Assembly: GCA_012032345.1 (NCBI GenBank)
Contig: JAAUQI010000004.1
Coordinates: 1 to 64,000 of the forward strand
DNA: 64,000 nt
Reading direction: 5' to 3'
Source: Leptolyngbyaceae cyanobacterium RM1_1_2
GTDB taxonomy: Bacteria > Cyanobacteriota > Cyanobacteriia > Phormidesmidales > Phormidesmidaceae
Part shown: positions 44,798 through 55,090 of the stretch, piece after piece
Layout of the letters: every line of letters starts with the position of its first letter
How positions within the stretch are numbered: position 1 is the first letter of the stretch
Notes under the pieces: model-generated
The model's input: only the letters and a program-made list of their open reading frames with translations
Database searches by the model: none
What the model was told of the DNA's origin: nothing
Position numbers and translations under genes: made by a program

Positions 44798-47155
44798 ATG
44801 GTTAATTCTACGCATCAATGGCAGCTTCAACCCAGCTTTGGTCTTTCTGAGAGCTGGCTAGCAACTGTACAGCAGCAGGCCAGATTTGAGCAGCCGCCTC
44901 ATGCCTTAGCTCAACTGCTCTGGCAGCGCGGCGTTCGTTCAGCCGAGCAGCTCTCAGGGTTTCTCGATCCGCAGCAGTATCAGCCTACTCCTGCCTTTGA
45001 GTTTGGCCTAGAGATGCAGCAGGCGGTCGAGCGGCTACAGCAGGCTCATCAGCAAGGCGAAAAAGTAGCTATCTGGGGAGACTTTGACGCTGACGGTGTA
45101 ACGGCGACTGCAGTGCTATGGGAAGGCTTGGGACAGTTTTTTCCCCAGCACCACCGACTCACCTATGTCATTCCCAATCGGCTAAAAGAGTCTCACGGCC
45201 TGCACACAGCTGGCCTAGAGCAGCTAGCGGCAGATGGTTACAGGCTGGTCGTAACCTGTGACACGGGCAGCACCAGCTTAAACGAACTCAATCTGGCCCA
45301 GCAGCTGGGTCTAGACGTCATTGTCAGCGATCACCATACCCTGCCCGAGCAGCGCCCGCCGGTACAGGCCATTATTAATCCTCGCTCTCTAGCTGCCGAT
45401 CATCCCCTGGCCCATCTCTCTGGCGTTGCAGTTGCCTACAAGCTGGTAGAAGCCCTCTACCAGACCCTGCCAGATGTGCCCCATCAGCCCCTAGAACAGC
45501 TCCTGGATCTAGTTGCTATCGGCCTGATCGCCGACCTAGTAGAACTCAAGGGCGACTGTCGCTATCTGGCTCAAATTGGTATCCAGAAGCTGCAGCAGCG
45601 CACCCAGCCAGTCCCTGGTGAAACTGCTCACCGTCCCGGCGTGGCTGAGCTGCTAGCGCTCTGCAAGCGCAGCGGCGATCGCCCCACCGATATCTCCTTT
45701 GGTATTGGCCCTCGCATCAACGCCGTCAGTCGAATTCACGGAGATGCCAGTTTTTGCGTTGAGCTACTGACCAGCCATGATCCGCAGCGCTGCCGTCAGC
45801 TTGCTACCGAAACCGAACTAGCAAACACCCGCCGCAAAGCCCTACAGCGCGACTTACTGCTACAGGTTTCCCAGCGGCTGCGGCAGATTGACCTCTCAAC
45901 AACGGGTGTGATTGTGCTGGCTGATCCGCAGTGGCCTGTGGGTATTTTGGGCCTCGTAGCCGGACAAATTGCCCAGCAGTACCAGCACCCAACTATCTTA
46001 CTCAGCCTTGACCCACCCAGTTCAGATAATCTAACGATCCGGCTGGCTAGAGGCTCAGCGCGATCGCCGCAGTCTATTCAATCTCTACCTGAGCCTGGTC
46101 AGTCTCAGTCCCACCTGCTGCAAAGCTTTGGCGGTCATCCCTATGCCGCCGGATTGAGCCTGCCAGTTGAAAATCTGCCGCTGTTTGCCGCAGCCGTTAA
46201 CCGTCAGCTCCGTGAACAGGAGAGGGCTGCTGTAGCCAAGGCCGCAGTAATCTCAGCCGACCTAGTCGTCACCGTGGCAGAACTTGGCAAATCGCTATTT
46301 CAGCAGCTCAAACAGTTAGAACCCTGCGGTATGGGCAATCCAGTCCCTCGGCTACTCATCCGCAACTGCTGGTTTAACAATACTCACAACCACAACATCC
46401 GCGACCATCGAGGCGGCAAAGTTCGCTATATCAAAACCGAGTTTGACCTTTGCGATGCGACCGCCACCGCAGGCTTTCCGGGGCACTGGTGGGAACACTA
46501 CCGCGATGACTTACCCTCAGGCACTAGCGATGTAATCGTGGAGCTAGACTTTAATACCCATCAGAAACGCTACGAGGTACGTCTCCTTGCGGTTCGCCCC
46601 GCCGCTGCTATCGCTGCATCTGAGCGCTCAGCCAGATGGCTAGTCGATCAGCGCACAGTCCCGGCTACCCCCCCGTTGGCCCTAGCCCTGCAGCAGTGCC
46701 CTACTGACTGGCAAGATTTTCAACCGTGGCTACAGCAAGCACTCCAAACCCAGCAGTCATTAGCTCTGGCTTATCCCCCGCCAACGCTGCCTGCGCCAGC
46801 TCAAGTTGTAGCCACCCTGGTAGGCATTGCCAAATATCTGCACCGGACTCAGCAAACGGCGACTCGCCCTCAGCTCATTGAGCGACTCACCCTCAGCGAT
46901 CGCACCCTAACCCTTGCTCTTGACTGCCTGGAGCAGCTTGGTTTTAAGCTAGAGCAGAGCGATCAGGGCGTAAACGTTCAGGCATTACCTGTAAACCTGG
47001 AAACACCAGATACAGAGGCAATAGCGATCCTGAGAGCCGCCATTCAAGAAGAACAGTTTCGCCGCCAGTACTTTTATCAGGTTCCTCTAGAAACCCTGCA
47101 GGCCGTTGTCGAACAGATGATCGGCTCTGGTGCAGTTTCTGCTGAGGTGGTTTAG
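44798..47155 (+). CDS. recJ: Single-stranded-DNA-specific exonuclease RecJ
   Basis: 785 residues. DHH-superfamily motifs: WGDFDADGVTATAV (about 93-106), VVTCDTGSTS, and VSDHHT (178-180 being DHH). The DHHA1 domain follows (SFGGHPYAAGLSL). Degrades single-stranded DNA 5' to 3' in recombination and mismatch repair. It is longer than E. coli RecJ (577 residues); the extra C-terminal 200 residues, as in other cyanobacteria, include helical segments with no named domain. Stands alone. Confidence 0.93.
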   Translation: MVNSTHQWQLQPSFGLSESWLATVQQQARFEQPPHALAQLLWQRGVRSAEQLSGFLDPQQYQPTPAFEFGLEMQQAVERLQQAHQQGEKVAIWGDFDADGVTATAVLWEGLGQFFPQHHRLTYVIPNRLKESHGLHTAGLEQLAADGYRLVVTCDTGSTSLNELNLAQQLGLDVIVSDHHTLPEQRPPVQAIINPRSLAADHPLAHLSGVAVAYKLVEALYQTLPDVPHQPLEQLLDLVAIGLIADLVELKGDCRYLAQIGIQKLQQRTQPVPGETAHRPGVAELLALCKRSGDRPTDISFGIGPRINAVSRIHGDASFCVELLTSHDPQRCRQLATETELANTRRKALQRDLLLQVSQRLRQIDLSTTGVIVLADPQWPVGILGLVAGQIAQQYQHPTILLSLDPPSSDNLTIRLARGSARSPQSIQSLPEPGQSQSHLLQSFGGHPYAAGLSLPVENLPLFAAAVNRQLREQERAAVAKAAVISADLVVTVAELGKSLFQQLKQLEPCGMGNPVPRLLIRNCWFNNTHNHNIRDHRGGKVRYIKTEFDLCDATATAGFPGHWWEHYRDDLPSGTSDVIVELDFNTHQKRYEVRLLAVRPAAAIAASERSARWLVDQRTVPATPPLALALQQCPTDWQDFQPWLQQALQTQQSLALAYPPPTLPAPAQVVATLVGIAKYLHRTQQTATRPQLIERLTLSDRTLTLALDCLEQLGFKLEQSDQGVNVQALPVNLETPDTEAIAILRAAIQEEQFRRQYFYQVPLETLQAVVEQMIGSGAVSAEVV

Positions 47156-47272
47156 GGTACTGATGGTGGATGGCCATCGGGGGCTAGCCTTGCTACTATT
47201 GAACCAGAAAACTTCCAGAATCAGTGTTTCTAGAATCAGAGAATAGCTCTAAAGCAAGCTCTTAGGTACCCA

Positions 47273-47842
47273 ATGCTGGCTCATCAGCCCGTCACTCGCT
47301 GCTTTATGGTGCTTTGTTTTGGGGCTGCAGCTTTGCTAGTAGCGGCTGAGTGGGCCTCTCCACAGCTTCGTCAGCCGCCACCCGTCGGCTCACCCAAAAC
47401 CCTCTGGAGCTATGAAGGCTTTGATGTGGATCTGCGCGTCTCCCCACAGGCAAAAAATACTAAATTAGTCGTCAGCTTGGCCGAGCGTCAGCTCAGGCTC
47501 TATGTCAAAGATGAGCCGGTGGCTAGTTACGAAATTGCGGTTGGTCAGGATGACTGGCAAACTCCAGCCGGGAGCTTTAAGGTTCGTCATAAACAAGAAT
47601 ATCCGGCCTGGCAGCACCCGATTACAGGTGAGGTGGTGCTGCCGGGGCCAGACAATCCGCTGGGTTCTAGATGGTTAGGATTTTGGTCAGACGGCAAGTA
47701 CGCTATTGGCTTCCACGGCACCAATCAGGAAGAGCTTATTGGTCAGGCGGTTTCTCATGGCTGTATTCGGCTGCGCGATCGCGATATTCGTGACCTTTAT
47801 GATCGCGTTGAGCTAGGAACAGCCGTAATCGTCAATCCCTAG
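47273..47842 (+). CDS. L,D-transpeptidase (YkuD domain)
   Basis: 189 residues. N-terminal membrane anchor or signal (CFMVLCFGAAALLVAAEWAS). The YkuD catalytic motif is complete: IGFHGTNQ with His148 and VSHGCIRLRDRD with His162 and Cys164. It cross-links peptidoglycan stems 3-3 or ties proteins to the wall, on the outer face of the membrane. No neighbouring cell-wall gene on the same strand. Confidence 0.93.
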   Translation: MLAHQPVTRCFMVLCFGAAALLVAAEWASPQLRQPPPVGSPKTLWSYEGFDVDLRVSPQAKNTKLVVSLAERQLRLYVKDEPVASYEIAVGQDDWQTPAGSFKVRHKQEYPAWQHPITGEVVLPGPDNPLGSRWLGFWSDGKYAIGFHGTNQEELIGQAVSHGCIRLRDRDIRDLYDRVELGTAVIVNP

Positions 47843-47866
47843 CTCAGTGAATCTATTGTCTAGTTG

Positions 47867-48421
47867 CTAAGCAGGCTGCTGCGTTAACTCAAACTTGTGG
47901 GCATGGTCTTTCAGCAGGTCGCTGACCTGTACCAAGACGGCAGCATCGCCAGTGGCGCTCTTTTGAATTGAAGTCCGCTCAGGATAAAAGTCAGGCTGGT
48001 TGAGATTGTGCGCGATCGCATCTTTGACCTGTTCAGCAATTAGATCAGCAAGCTCATCTTTGGCCTTGCCTCGCTGGTAGGTAGCGCCTTCTTCAGTGGT
48101 AGCGTACAGGGGCGGCAGCCGATTGAGGGCGTAGGCAGCGACATCTCCTAAATCTAACGTGCAGTCGCTAGCCGCCTCGATCTCAGCCACACGGGCGATC
48201 GCCTCTGTAAGCACCAGCTCTTCCATAACGTTGATGAACTGCTTGCGAGGAACAGCCACCACTTCTCCCGTCAGGAGCGCCCCCATCAGGCGATCGAGAG
48301 CCATATATTCCTCAATAGAAAGCTCAGAAGCGGTATCGCAGATACGCCCTACCTCAGCTTCCATAGCCGGGGTCAAATATCCGTCCTGTAGTGCTTGCTC
48401 AACAATTTTTTCGATAGTCAT
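47867..48421 (-). CDS. ComFB-family protein (CdgR-like c-di-GMP receptor candidate)
   Basis: 184 residues. Contains the ComFB core FINVMEELVLTEAIARVAEI, CTLDLGDVAAYALNRLPPLY and RGKAKDELADLI. Some cyanobacterial ComFB proteins (CdgR) bind cyclic di-GMP and influence cell size or natural competence; I recall this from recent work and have not confirmed the binding residues here. No Com genes are nearby. Confidence 0.85.
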   Translation of the reverse strand: MTIEKIVEQALQDGYLTPAMEAEVGRICDTASELSIEEYMALDRLMGALLTGEVVAVPRKQFINVMEELVLTEAIARVAEIEAASDCTLDLGDVAAYALNRLPPLYATTEEGATYQRGKAKDELADLIAEQVKDAIAHNLNQPDFYPERTSIQKSATGDAAVLVQVSDLLKDHAHKFELTQQPA

Positions 48422-48628
48422 TCGGCCTTACAACTCCGTTGAATTAGGGGCATACAAGCCGCAGCCCAAATCGACTGAGACTCTTAGAGCTAGTTGCGCT
48501 CTTGTCATTCCCGCCATAGTGTGCCCGGATTCAGTCAAAGACAACTTTTAAATTGGATTCCAAGTCAGAATTCAGGCTGACCCAAAAGTTTGCTCGAAAA
48601 GCAGAATGCCATAGCGACTAAGCGCCAG

Positions 48629-49566
48629 CTAATCAATGCTCTGCTCCCGCCATGGCCCTGGATCAACAGCTACACCATTGACATAAAATCCCCAGTGCAA
48701 ATGAGGCCCGGTCGCCACGCCCGTTGAGCCAATAGCGCCTACTGTCTGGCCCGCCTGAACAAAATCTCCTTCCTGGACATCAATCCGGCTGAGGTGAATA
48801 AAAATGCTCAGCACTCCTTGGCCATGGTCAATCCCAATCGTGTTGCCGTGCAGCTCAAAGCCATCAGCAACAGACCTATCAGACGTATCTGTCCAGCCGC
48901 TGGGGCCATGACGGGGGTGCCAGTTGGCGCTGCGTAGTCAACACCCCGATGGTAGTAGTCTGTGGCAAAAACGCCGTTATAGTAGCGCCGCACGCCGTAG
49001 GGGGTACTGAGACGTCCTTCGCTAGGCCGCAGCAGGGGGCCACTCCAGTATTTTTCGGGGCTAACAATTTGCTTGAAGACATCCACCTGGTCAAATTCGT
49101 AGTCAGTTCCCTCAATACCAGCGCGATCCTCAGACAGCCAAATGCTCTGGGTAGGAAAGCTCCGGTTACGAAACCATACCGTCAGATTGCGGGTGGGTTC
49201 TTGGCCGATGACGCGAACAATGTGTTCACCGGAGCGATCGAGGGGGCTAGTCGGAATCAGCGCCCGGTAGCGATTGTTGGCAATGGCAAAGCTGGCAAAG
49301 CGGCGATCGTCATCTAAGGTAACGATAGGTGGCTCGCTAGAAGCAGGATCCTCAGCCTGTACCACTACCGAAAAACTGGTTCCCAATTCTGGGTCGCCTG
49401 GGTTAATAGCCACCTGGTAAGCCTGAGCAGCCTGATGGCCCAAAATAACCAGCAGAGCCAGGGTGCTAGCAAATATTACCCAGAGGCCATAACGCCCGTA
49501 GCGCCAGAGGGAGACAAACCAGCGATGGGGTTGAGTTGCCTCGCTAGCGTTTAAGGCTCGTTTCAT
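48629..49566 (-). pseudogene. M23-family peptidase with one frameshift
   Basis: N-terminal membrane segment (YGLWVIFASTLALLVIL), a beta domain, then the LytM/M23 fold: YHRGVDYAAPTGTPV (first zinc ligands) in the first frame and GPHLHWGFYVNG (HxH) in the second. The reading is lost at CC 48875-48876 (plus strand); one more C there gives GSVADGFELHGNTIGIDHGQ, the expected middle of the domain. Cleaves peptidoglycan cross-links in the periplasm, or is a degenerate activator. The two parts, 48808-49566 and 48629-48814, are one gene in my view. Confidence 0.82.
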
Positions 49567-49622
49567 AATGTGCGAAGAGAAAACGATGAAGAATCAGCAG
49601 CCGAAGACAGTTTATCAATTTT

Positions 49623-49835
49623 CTAAAGCAGCTTCAGGTATGCGACTGTCTGCTGCCAAAGCACTAGCGTTTGGCCTTCGTTGCTATCCACACAAAAGCA
49701 CTGGGGGTCTTGCCAACGCAAAGTTCCGGTAATGACGTCATTGGTGACCAGCTTAATTTCGATCTGCTGCTTTTCTCGAATCAGCGACTGAAACTGATGA
49801 ACGCTGGGAAGGCCGGACTGAAGTTCAACTGCCAT
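49623..49835 (-). CDS. hfq: Hfq-like RNA-binding protein of cyanobacterial type
   Basis: 70 residues. Sm fold: SVHQFQSLIREKQQIEIKLV, TGTLRWQDPQCFCV, and VLWQQTVAYLKLL where Lys-Leu-Leu ends the last strand. Cyanobacterial Hfq lacks the usual YKH motif and in Synechocystis binds the pilus ATPase PilB1 and is needed for motility. The gene is divergent from dapF, an arrangement known in other cyanobacteria. Confidence 0.88.
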   Translation of the reverse strand: MAVELQSGLPSVHQFQSLIREKQQIEIKLVTNDVITGTLRWQDPQCFCVDSNEGQTLVLWQQTVAYLKLL

Positions 49836-49987
49836 AACATTAAAGTCGGAAACTATTCAAAAGGTTCAAGCTTTAAACTTACCTGGATTCTAGCCTTGAC
49901 GGGTTTAAGGCTGGTAGCCATTTTTGAATTTAATCACGGTGATTTTAATCCGCTGGTTACAATGGTTGGCATTTATGGGGGACGATT

Positions 49988-50842
49988 ATGGCCGCTGCCT
50001 TTGCGAAGTATCACGGTTTGGGTAATGACTTTATTTTGATTGACAATCGACATCAGGTAGAGCCATTGATTACGCCAGAAGCGGCGGTGAGCCTGTGCGA
50101 TCGCCATTGTGGTGTGGGCGCAGATGGGGTCATTTTTGTCCTGCCCAGTGCAGATAGGCACGACTATGCCATGCGTATCTTTAACTCTGACGGATCTGAA
50201 CCAGAAATGTGCGGCAATGGCATTCGCTGCTTAGCAAAATTTATCGCCGAGCTGGAAACCGCTGACGACCAGCCGCCGCAGCTGCCTAAACGCTATGCCA
50301 TCAGTACGCTAGGCGGCACGATGGTATCTCAGCTTCAGCCCGACGGCCAGGTAAGAGTAGACATGGGGCCACCGCGTCTGCTGGCAGATGAAATCCCCAC
50401 GACCCTGGCTGCGACTGATGAAAAGGTGGTTGACCAGGCGATCGCGGTAGCAGGTCAAACTTGGCAGGTGACCTGTGTCAACATGGGTAACCCCCACTGC
50501 ATCAACTTTGTAGACGATATGGCAGCAATAGACTTAGCCAAAATCGGGCCTCAGTTTGAGCACCATGCCGCTTTTCCGGAGCGGATTAATACTGAGTTTG
50601 TTCAGGTAGTGAATCAGAGCCATCTAAAAATGTGGGTTTGGGAACGGGGGGCAGGGGCAACGCTGGCCTGTGGCACAGGGGCTTGTGCTGCTCTAGTGGC
50701 TGCTGTGCTCACTGGCAAAAGCGATCGCCAGGCTACAGTAGAATTACCCGGTGGGCCGCTACAGATTGACTGGTCAGCCGCTGATAACCATGTCTATATG
50801 ACCGGGCCAGCAGAGAAAGTGTTTACAGGCGCTCTGGCATAA
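49988..50842 (+). CDS. dapF: Diaminopimelate epimerase
   Basis: 284 residues. Both catalytic Cys are seen in [13 protein letters not shown] and [14 protein letters not shown]. The start [19 protein letters not shown] and [11 protein letters not shown] are typical. Converts LL- to meso-diaminopimelate for lysine and peptidoglycan. surE begins directly after its stop codon with no gap. Confidence 0.95.
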   Translation: MAAAFAKYHGLGNDFILIDNRHQVEPLITPEAAVSLCDRHCGVGADGVIFVLPSADRHDYAMRIFNSDGSEPEMCGNGIRCLAKFIAELETADDQPPQLPKRYAISTLGGTMVSQLQPDGQVRVDMGPPRLLADEIPTTLAATDEKVVDQAIAVAGQTWQVTCVNMGNPHCINFVDDMAAIDLAKIGPQFEHHAAFPERINTEFVQVVNQSHLKMWVWERGAGATLACGTGACAALVAAVLTGKSDRQATVELPGGPLQIDWSAADNHVYMTGPAEKVFTGALA

Positions 50843-51526
50843 ATGACAATTGTTTTGACCAACGATGATGGCATTGACGCTCCTGGCATTGCTGCCCTAC
50901 AGGTAGCCCTAGGCGATCGCCCGACAGTTTGGGTAGCCCCTGATCAGCCCCTATCGGGCTGCAGCCATCAGATTAATCGAGGCGGCACGATCGCCATCGA
51001 AAAACGCAGCCGCGATCGCTATGCCATTGGCGGCACTCCGGCTGACTGTACCCGGGTAGCGCTCAGCCATCTGTGTCCGCAGGCTGAGTTTGTCATATCT
51101 GGAATTAACGCTGGCGGCAACTTAGGCTCTGATACCTACGTCTCTGGAACGGTAGCCGCCGTGCGAGAGGCTACCCTGCTACGGGTGCCGGGCATAGCGA
51201 TTTCTCACTATATACAGCGAGGTCGGACAATTGACTGGACGGTGGCGGTGCAGCTAACGGTCAAAATTTTGGACAAGCTTTGGCAGCAGCCGCTACCGGC
51301 AGGGGCTTTTTGGAATGTCAACCTCCCCCATCTCAAAGCGGATGCCCCCAAGCCAGATGTGATCTTTTGCCCCACCTGTACGCAGCCGTTGCCAACAGAG
51401 TATGTCGTAGAGAACAATCAGTTTCGCTATGTGGGCGACTATGGCAAACGTCGGCGCGATCCGGGGGCTGATGTGGATGTGTGCTTTTCAGGAAACATCA
51501 GCGTCACTCAAATCCGTCTATGGTAG
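50843..51526 (+). CDS. surE: 5'/3'-nucleotidase SurE
   Basis: 227 residues. Metal site LTNDDGIDAPGIAALQ and family blocks QPLSGCSHQI, GTPADCTRVALSH, ISGINAGGNLGSDTYVSGTV. Removes phosphate from nucleoside 5'- and 3'-monophosphates and helps stationary-phase survival in E. coli. ATG 50843 follows the dapF stop directly (TAAATG), so translation is probably coupled. Confidence 0.95.
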   Translation: MTIVLTNDDGIDAPGIAALQVALGDRPTVWVAPDQPLSGCSHQINRGGTIAIEKRSRDRYAIGGTPADCTRVALSHLCPQAEFVISGINAGGNLGSDTYVSGTVAAVREATLLRVPGIAISHYIQRGRTIDWTVAVQLTVKILDKLWQQPLPAGAFWNVNLPHLKADAPKPDVIFCPTCTQPLPTEYVVENNQFRYVGDYGKRRRDPGADVDVCFSGNISVTQIRLW

Positions 51527-51616
51527 AGCGATCCCCAAGCTACGCAATTTACGGTCTGATTTCTGTAGAATGGCAAAGCAGGATTTATGGCGCTCTGCTC
51601 AGGGCGCTAGCGTAAG

Positions 51617-52639
51617 ATGCCAAACCAGCTAAATAACGCCCTAACCCTCTTCTTCAGCTTGCTGGTTGAAGCGATTCCCTTTTTGCTGTTGGGGGTAACG
51701 TTTTCTAGCATATTGCTGTTATTTGTCAACGAGCAGCGCCTAGTAGCGGCAATGCCGCGCAATCCTTTGTTAGGCGCTTTAGCAGGCAGTCTAGTCGGCT
51801 TCTTGTTTCCGGTGTGTGAGTGCGGTAACGTGCCTGTGGCCCGACGCTTACTCATGCAGCAGGCTCCGGCTTCAGTGGCAGTTGGCTTTTTGCTGGCTGC
51901 GCCGACAATCAATCCAATTGTGATTTGGGCTACCTGGACTGCCTTCCGCGACCAGCCTGAAATTGTCGTCCTGCGGGTGCTGTTTTCGCTGATTATTGCT
52001 ACTCTCATTGGCTGGGTCTTCAGCGTTCAAAAAGACTTGCGTCCGCTGCTGCAGCCGTCTCTCACCCGGCTGATGCCAGAGCCTCAGCCCCAACTAGCAA
52101 TGGCGGGCGGGGTCAGCTCACCGCTGCTGCGGTCGGGTACTTACCTGATGCAGGGTTCGGGACAGATAGTGTCGCTAGAGGCAACAGCGACCTATGGCTT
52201 GCCACTCCCCAATCCGGTAAAAAAACCCTGGTCGGCCAAGCTGCGGCTGCTGTTGGAAAACATTATTCAAGAATTTCGTGAGCTGGGGGCGATTTTAGTG
52301 CTGGGCAGCGCGATCGCCGCTTTTGTGCAGGTAGCGATTCCCCGTGAGGTGGTGCTGAGTCTGGGGCAGGGGCCTGTAACCTCGATTGTGGCGATGATGG
52401 TTTTGGCCTGGGTGGTGTCAATTTGCTCTACAGTCGATTCGTTTTTTGCCCTCTCGTTTGCCTCTACGTTTACCAGCGGTTCGCTGCTGGCCTTTTTGGT
52501 CTTTGGCCCGATGATCGACCTCAAAAACATTAGTTTGCTGCTGACGGTCTTCAAGCCACGAGCCATTTTGTATCTCTTTGGCCTAGCGGCGCAGCTTACC
52601 TTTGTTTTGACACTGCTAATTAACTTGTATTTGGGATAG
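51617..52639 (+). CDS. Permease of the YraQ/DUF318 family
   Basis: 340 residues with about eight membrane spans in two related halves. Conserved site GFLFPVCECGNVPVARRLL in the first half and STVDSFFALSFASTF in the second. Substrate unknown; the conserved CxC suggests a metal or thiol. The next gene (TIGR03943) starts 8 bases later and is its usual companion. Confidence 0.88.
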   Translation: MPNQLNNALTLFFSLLVEAIPFLLLGVTFSSILLLFVNEQRLVAAMPRNPLLGALAGSLVGFLFPVCECGNVPVARRLLMQQAPASVAVGFLLAAPTINPIVIWATWTAFRDQPEIVVLRVLFSLIIATLIGWVFSVQKDLRPLLQPSLTRLMPEPQPQLAMAGGVSSPLLRSGTYLMQGSGQIVSLEATATYGLPLPNPVKKPWSAKLRLLLENIIQEFRELGAILVLGSAIAAFVQVAIPREVVLSLGQGPVTSIVAMMVLAWVVSICSTVDSFFALSFASTFTSGSLLAFLVFGPMIDLKNISLLLTVFKPRAILYLFGLAAQLTFVLTLLINLYLG

Positions 52640-52647
52640 GCGGTAGA

Positions 52648-53418
52648 ATGGCAAACCGACGGCGATCGCGCTATGTGCCTTGGGCCGATATTTTAGACCT
52701 GCTGGCGCTGCTGGCTTGGGCGCTGGTGCTTCTGAAGTACTGGCTTACAGGTCAGCTCAATATTCTGCTGCATCCCGACTACATGTGGCTCTCAAATGCT
52801 GCCAGCCTGTTTTTGCTGCTGGTTGTTTTCTTACGCAGCTTTCGCCTGGTGCAATCTACTAGGGCTATACCCGCTGCGATCGCCAATCCGCGCCACTTTA
52901 CTTTATTGCCACCCAGCTTTAGCAGCCTGATTCTACTAGCGGTTGCCGTATTTGGCCTGACCTACACTCCCCGCCCTTTTGCCAGCGATACCGCCCTGCA
53001 GCGAGGCATCACCGACACTCTGACAATGACTCGCTCTCAGCCCCGGCAGTTTCGCTTAGACAATCAGCCTGAAGATCGATCGGTGGTGGACTGGGTGAGA
53101 ACTATCAATGTCTATCCTGAACCGGACGCCTACACCGACCAGGCTGTCGATGTTAGCGGCTTTGTGATTTATCCACCCGACTGGCCTGACAATTATTTAA
53201 TGGTGTCTCGCTTCGTCTTAACCTGCTGTGCGGCAGATGCTTACCCGGTGGGGCTACCTGTGAAGCTCAGCGGCGATCGCGCTGCCTATGCCCCGGATAG
53301 CTGGATAGACGTTAACGGCAAGATGATCACCGAGACGCTAGCCGATCGACGGCAAGTCGTCATTGAGTCTACCAGCCTGACGGAAATTCCGGAACCTGAG
53401 AACCCCTATGAGTACTAA
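52648..53418 (+). CDS. TIGR03943-family permease partner
   Basis: 256 residues. Two N-terminal membrane spans (DLLALLAWALVLLKYWLTG, LFLLLVVFLRSF), a third near 95, then an outside C-terminal domain with RFVLTCCAADAYPVGLPV, whose CC motif is diagnostic. Pairs with the DUF318 permease gene before it; the two are thought to make a transport system. Overlaps the next gene by 11 bases. Confidence 0.88.
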   Translation: MANRRRSRYVPWADILDLLALLAWALVLLKYWLTGQLNILLHPDYMWLSNAASLFLLLVVFLRSFRLVQSTRAIPAAIANPRHFTLLPPSFSSLILLAVAVFGLTYTPRPFASDTALQRGITDTLTMTRSQPRQFRLDNQPEDRSVVDWVRTINVYPEPDAYTDQAVDVSGFVIYPPDWPDNYLMVSRFVLTCCAADAYPVGLPVKLSGDRAAYAPDSWIDVNGKMITETLADRRQVVIESTSLTEIPEPENPYEY

Positions 53419-54982
53419 CCGGAGACAGCCGCTCTGGCTAGCGCTTGACCGCGTTGCCATTAGCTTTATGGCGGCGCTGGCCGTAGCGATTGTATTGCTG
53501 TTGCTAATTGGCGATCGGGCGGCGGCACGAGTCCGATCGTTTTCCTGGGCAGAGCGACAGGTGAGCGCTGAAGATGTCGCGTTTCTGCTAACGTTCAGCC
53601 GACCCATGGATCACACCAGTGTCGAAGCCAATCTCAAAATTACGCCGCCCCTCTCTGGCAAGTTTAGCTGGGCAGGGCGACGGATGGCCTATACCTTAGA
53701 TGTGCCCATCCCCTACGGCGAGTCTTTTAAAATCGCCTTGTCAAAAGCCAGCGATCGCTTTATCCAAACAGCTAAGCCTGCTCAGTTTTTGCCCTTTCAA
53801 GAACAGTTTCAGTCTCGCGATCGGGCTTTTATCTACTTGGGCGTTGCAGGTGAAGAACAAGGCCGCCTGGTATTGTTTAACCTCACCCAGCAGGCCAGGC
53901 AGATTCTCACGCCGTCTAATTTGGTTGTGATTGATTTTGAGCCTTATCCGCTAGGCGATCGCATTTTGTTCTCCGCTACAGACCTGCAGTCTTACCAGCA
54001 GGGCCTACTCAACCAAAAAATCTACACCGTCACCACTGGGCTAATGCCCTATGCGCCTGAGCATCTAGGGGCAAGCTCTCAACCGTTCTGGCAGCGTCTG
54101 TTACCTACCTCAGCGGTGGCCGTGCCGGAAGCCGGGGCGATCGAAACCATCCTCGACAGCGATACTTACCAAAATCTCAAGTTCGATCTATCTCCCAACG
54201 GCCAGCTCGTTGTGGTACAGCGGGTTAATCGTCAAGATCCTGCCGACTTTGGCCCCTGGATAATTCGCCCCGATCAAGAGCCGCAGCCACTAGAAACAGA
54301 ACCGGGGGGGGACTTTTTAATCGCTCCTGACAATCAAACCCTAGTTATGCTACAGGGAGAGGGGACAGCTGTTATTCCGCTGCCTGAGGCAGACAGCTCT
54401 CAGCAAACGGTCAAACCGCTAGAATTTTTGGCTGAGTATGGCCGTGTTTTAGATATCGCCAGTGACGGTAGTGCTGCGGCACTGGTGAACTTCAACCAGA
54501 ATAATCCTGACCAGCGCTACACCGAATCACTCTTTTTAGTCACTAACGAGGGTGAAGAAAAAGAACTCCTTTCAGCCTCCGGTGAAATTATCACCGCTCA
54601 GTTTGACCCTGCCAACCGCATTCTCTACTGTCTCGCTACCGAACTCATAGAAGACCAGGAGTATGTTGAGCAGCCTATCCTCACCTCGGTTAATATCGAA
54701 ACTGAAGAAATTCGAGATTTGCTGGTTTTGCCGCCGCAGCGCAATATCAGCCTGAGTCTAGCTCCTGATGGACTAGCGGTACTTTTTGATCAGGTTGTCT
54801 CTGTAAATGAGTCCACATCCACAGATCTGCGGGCTAGTGACGGCAGCGCCATTAGCACCAGTCGCATCTGGCTGCTGCCGCTGTTCAAAACTCCTGCCGA
54901 CCGGATAGAAGGGATGCCTGCTCAGGCTATTCAACCCCAAGAACTGCCATTTGCAGGTATTCGCCCCGTTTGGCTGCCGTAG
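53408..54982 (+). CDS. Membrane-anchored protein with Ig-like and propeller-like region
   Basis: 524 residues. One N-terminal membrane helix (FMAALAVAIVLLLLIG), then a short Ig-like domain (VAFLLTFSRPMDHTSVEANL, ITPPLSGKFSWAGRRMAY) similar to SbsA/big domains, then repeated beta strands with DLSPNGQLVVVQ and SLAPDGLAVLF that suggest a propeller. Exported by the N-terminal anchor. Function unknown. It overlaps the permease partner gene by 11 bases, so it belongs to the same transcript and might assist that system. Confidence 0.75.
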   Translation: MSTNRRQPLWLALDRVAISFMAALAVAIVLLLLIGDRAAARVRSFSWAERQVSAEDVAFLLTFSRPMDHTSVEANLKITPPLSGKFSWAGRRMAYTLDVPIPYGESFKIALSKASDRFIQTAKPAQFLPFQEQFQSRDRAFIYLGVAGEEQGRLVLFNLTQQARQILTPSNLVVIDFEPYPLGDRILFSATDLQSYQQGLLNQKIYTVTTGLMPYAPEHLGASSQPFWQRLLPTSAVAVPEAGAIETILDSDTYQNLKFDLSPNGQLVVVQRVNRQDPADFGPWIIRPDQEPQPLETEPGGDFLIAPDNQTLVMLQGEGTAVIPLPEADSSQQTVKPLEFLAEYGRVLDIASDGSAAALVNFNQNNPDQRYTESLFLVTNEGEEKELLSASGEIITAQFDPANRILYCLATELIEDQEYVEQPILTSVNIETEEIRDLLVLPPQRNISLSLAPDGLAVLFDQVVSVNESTSTDLRASDGSAISTSRIWLLPLFKTPADRIEGMPAQAIQPQELPFAGIRPVWLP

Positions 54983-55090
54983 GTATCAGATATCTGAGCC
55001 GGGAGAGAGGCATCGGCCTATTCATGATGAACTAGAGGTCGTCCAACGCTTATTTAGCAATGGAGGTTGAAAACAGCGTTTTTTTGAGGA

